In this document: in pieces, positions 63,062 through 64,000 of the stretch
How the letters are laid out: every line of letters begins with the position of its first letter
How positions within the stretch are numbered: position 1 is the first letter of the stretch
From: Corynebacterium atypicum
GTDB lineage: Bacteria > Actinomycetota > Actinomycetes > Mycobacteriales > Mycobacteriaceae
Length of the DNA stretch: 64,000 nt
Direction: 5' to 3'
Assembly (NCBI RefSeq): GCF_000732945.1
Contig: NZ_CP008944.1
Coordinates: forward strand, 1,417,784-1,481,783
The notes under the pieces: model-generated
What the model was told of the DNA's origin: nothing
Seen by the model: the letters and a program-made list of their open reading frames with translations, nothing else
The model's database searches: none
Program-made: the position numbers and the translations under genes

Positions 63062-64000
63062 CTAACCTGTAAACATCGCGACGACGGTGTGCACGAGCGC
63101 CCCGCAGCCCCAGGCCAACGCGAACATGTAGGTGTAGGCGATCACCGGCCACTTCCAGGTGCCCGTCTCCCGCCGCATCGCGCCGGCGGTGGCCATGCAC
63201 TGCATGGCGAAGACGAAGAAGGCCAAGACCGCGGCGATGCTCGCCGGGTTAAACAGCGGGTCGCCGGCCTTGTGGAAGAACGTGTCGTGGCCATAAGTCA
63301 TGGCCTCCAACTGGGCCACCGGCTCCTCCGGATCTTCCGCCGCGGCTATCTGGCCCAGCGTGGCCACGAAGGTCTCACGCGCGGCGAGCGAAGACAAAAT
63401 CCCCACGTTCATCCGCCAGTCAAAGCCCAGCGGAGCAAACACCGGCTCGATCGCTTTGCCCACCGTCGCGGCCACCGAGTGGTCCATGGTGAACGAGGTC
63501 TTGCGGGCTTCCAACATGCTCTCGAGTTCGGCCGGATCGCGCACGGGCTCACCCTCGTCGTCAAGCACCCGCGAACGTGCCGGGTCCTCCACCGCCGCGG
63601 CCACCGACTGGCACTGCGGATCCGCGGCACAGGCAGCGGCAAACTCGTCGTCGCTGCGCAGCGGAACGTTGAGGAGCACCCACAGGATCGCCGTGGTGGC
63701 CAGGATGATCGTGCCTGCCTTCTTCAGAAAGCCCTTGCAGGCGTCCCAGACCATGATGCCCACCGTCTTTGCCCGCGGCAGCCGGTACGGTGGGATCTCC
63801 ATGTAGAACGGCAGGAGCAGCCCACCGCGATCGGTGATCTTCTTGACTACCCACGCGACCGTCATCGCCGCCACCGCGCCGGCCACATACAGGCCGAACA
63901 TGACGATCCCGGCCGTGCTAAACGGGCCCACCTGGGAGCCGTCCGGAACAAGCAGACCGACCATGATGATGTAGACGGGCAGCCGCGCCGAACACGTCAT
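63062..64000 (-). CDS. feoB: Ferrous iron transporter FeoB, C-terminal part (5' end outside window)
   Basis: The last 312 residues are present and the frame is open at the window edge. FeoB is the membrane GTPase-coupled Fe2+ importer. The visible part includes TCSARLPVYIIMVGLLVP, the FYMEIPPYRLP motif, AGTIILATTAILWVLLN, a periplasmic loop with DDEFAAACAADPQC, and FDWRMNVGILSSLAARETFVATLGQI (the second Gate motif), followed by further helices to AWGCGALVHTVVAMFTG. The G domain lies upstream, outside the window. The NifU-like gene follows after 10 bp. Confidence 0.95.
   Translation of the reverse strand: MTCSARLPVYIIMVGLLVPDGSQVGPFSTAGIVMFGLYVAGAVAAMTVAWVVKKITDRGGLLLPFYMEIPPYRLPRAKTVGIMVWDACKGFLKKAGTIILATTAILWVLLNVPLRSDDEFAAACAADPQCQSVAAAVEDPARSRVLDDEGEPVRDPAELESMLEARKTSFTMDHSVAATVGKAIEPVFAPLGFDWRMNVGILSSLAARETFVATLGQIAAAEDPEEPVAQLEAMTYGHDTFFHKAGDPLFNPASIAAVLAFFVFAMQCMATAGAMRRETGTWKWPVIAYTYMFALAWGCGALVHTVVAMFTG

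Overview
The window is high-GC actinobacterial DNA, almost certainly a Corynebacterium chromosome. The gene families and their order (Moco genes, narKGHJI, putP, deaD, cydABDC, an aroE-like gene, the fused E2-E1 odhA, mgtE-like/DUF1003/mrp) match what I remember of C. glutamicum and its relatives. Corynebacterial features seen directly are the E2o-E1o fusion of OdhA and many genes whose -10 hexamer ends 7-8 nt before the start codon, as expected for leaderless transcripts. Species cannot be named from the sequence alone.

Layout. 1-7573: a nearly complete molybdenum-cofactor locus (moaA partial, moeA, moaC, mobA, then moeB-rhodanese, moaE, mog, a second moeA, moaD, and a second mog/moaB). 7824-16125: respiratory nitrate reductase narKGHJI, the likely consumer of Moco. 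16474-19542: molybdate ABC transporter, modA plus a single-chain modB-modC fusion. Together these form a block for molybdate import, cofactor synthesis and nitrate respiration. 19793-25300: a secreted alpha/beta hydrolase, tRNA-Arg(CCG), an EamA exporter, and an accessory pair (DUF3558-like lipoprotein plus a PPE/WXG-like protein) containing a conspicuously AT-rich patch. 25364-27337: PspC protein, MarR regulator and YceI protein. 27418-35593 (minus strand): SNF2 helicase, SWIM zinc-finger protein, SbcD-like nuclease and SbcC/YhaN-like ATPase. 35768-42678: PutP, a secreted HNH nuclease, a small membrane protein, DeaD RNA helicase and an amino-acid permease. 43189-49151: cytochrome bd oxidase operon cydABDC. 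49160-53809: damaged MFS gene, a hypothetical, YbjN-like protein, aroE-like gene and EcsC-like membrane protein. 54130-57905: odhA. 58012-64000: orphan betaine-binding-like lipoprotein, YflT-like stress protein, MgtE-N/CBS protein, DUF1003 protein, Mrp Fe-S carrier, NifU-like protein and the 3' end of feoB.

A caveat governs reading of the window: about ten small indels interrupt nine otherwise well-conserved genes (narK, narG, the PPE-like gene, cydA, cydD, cydC, the MFS gene, aroE-like, odhA), mostly at homopolymers or short dinucleotide repeats. Sequence or assembly error explains this better than decay of so many core genes, except perhaps the MFS gene, which also appears to lack a whole membrane helix. 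I annotate these genes as whole units and mark each break.

I saw no CRISPR array, transposase, prophage, rRNA or replication origin. The least explained items are the lipoprotein/PPE-like pair, the four-gene SNF2-SWIM-SbcDC series, the modBC fusion, a CydD with an unusually short ATPase helical domain, an AroE-like protein lacking the usual Ser-x-Ser substrate motif, and a NifU-like protein placed behind feoB.
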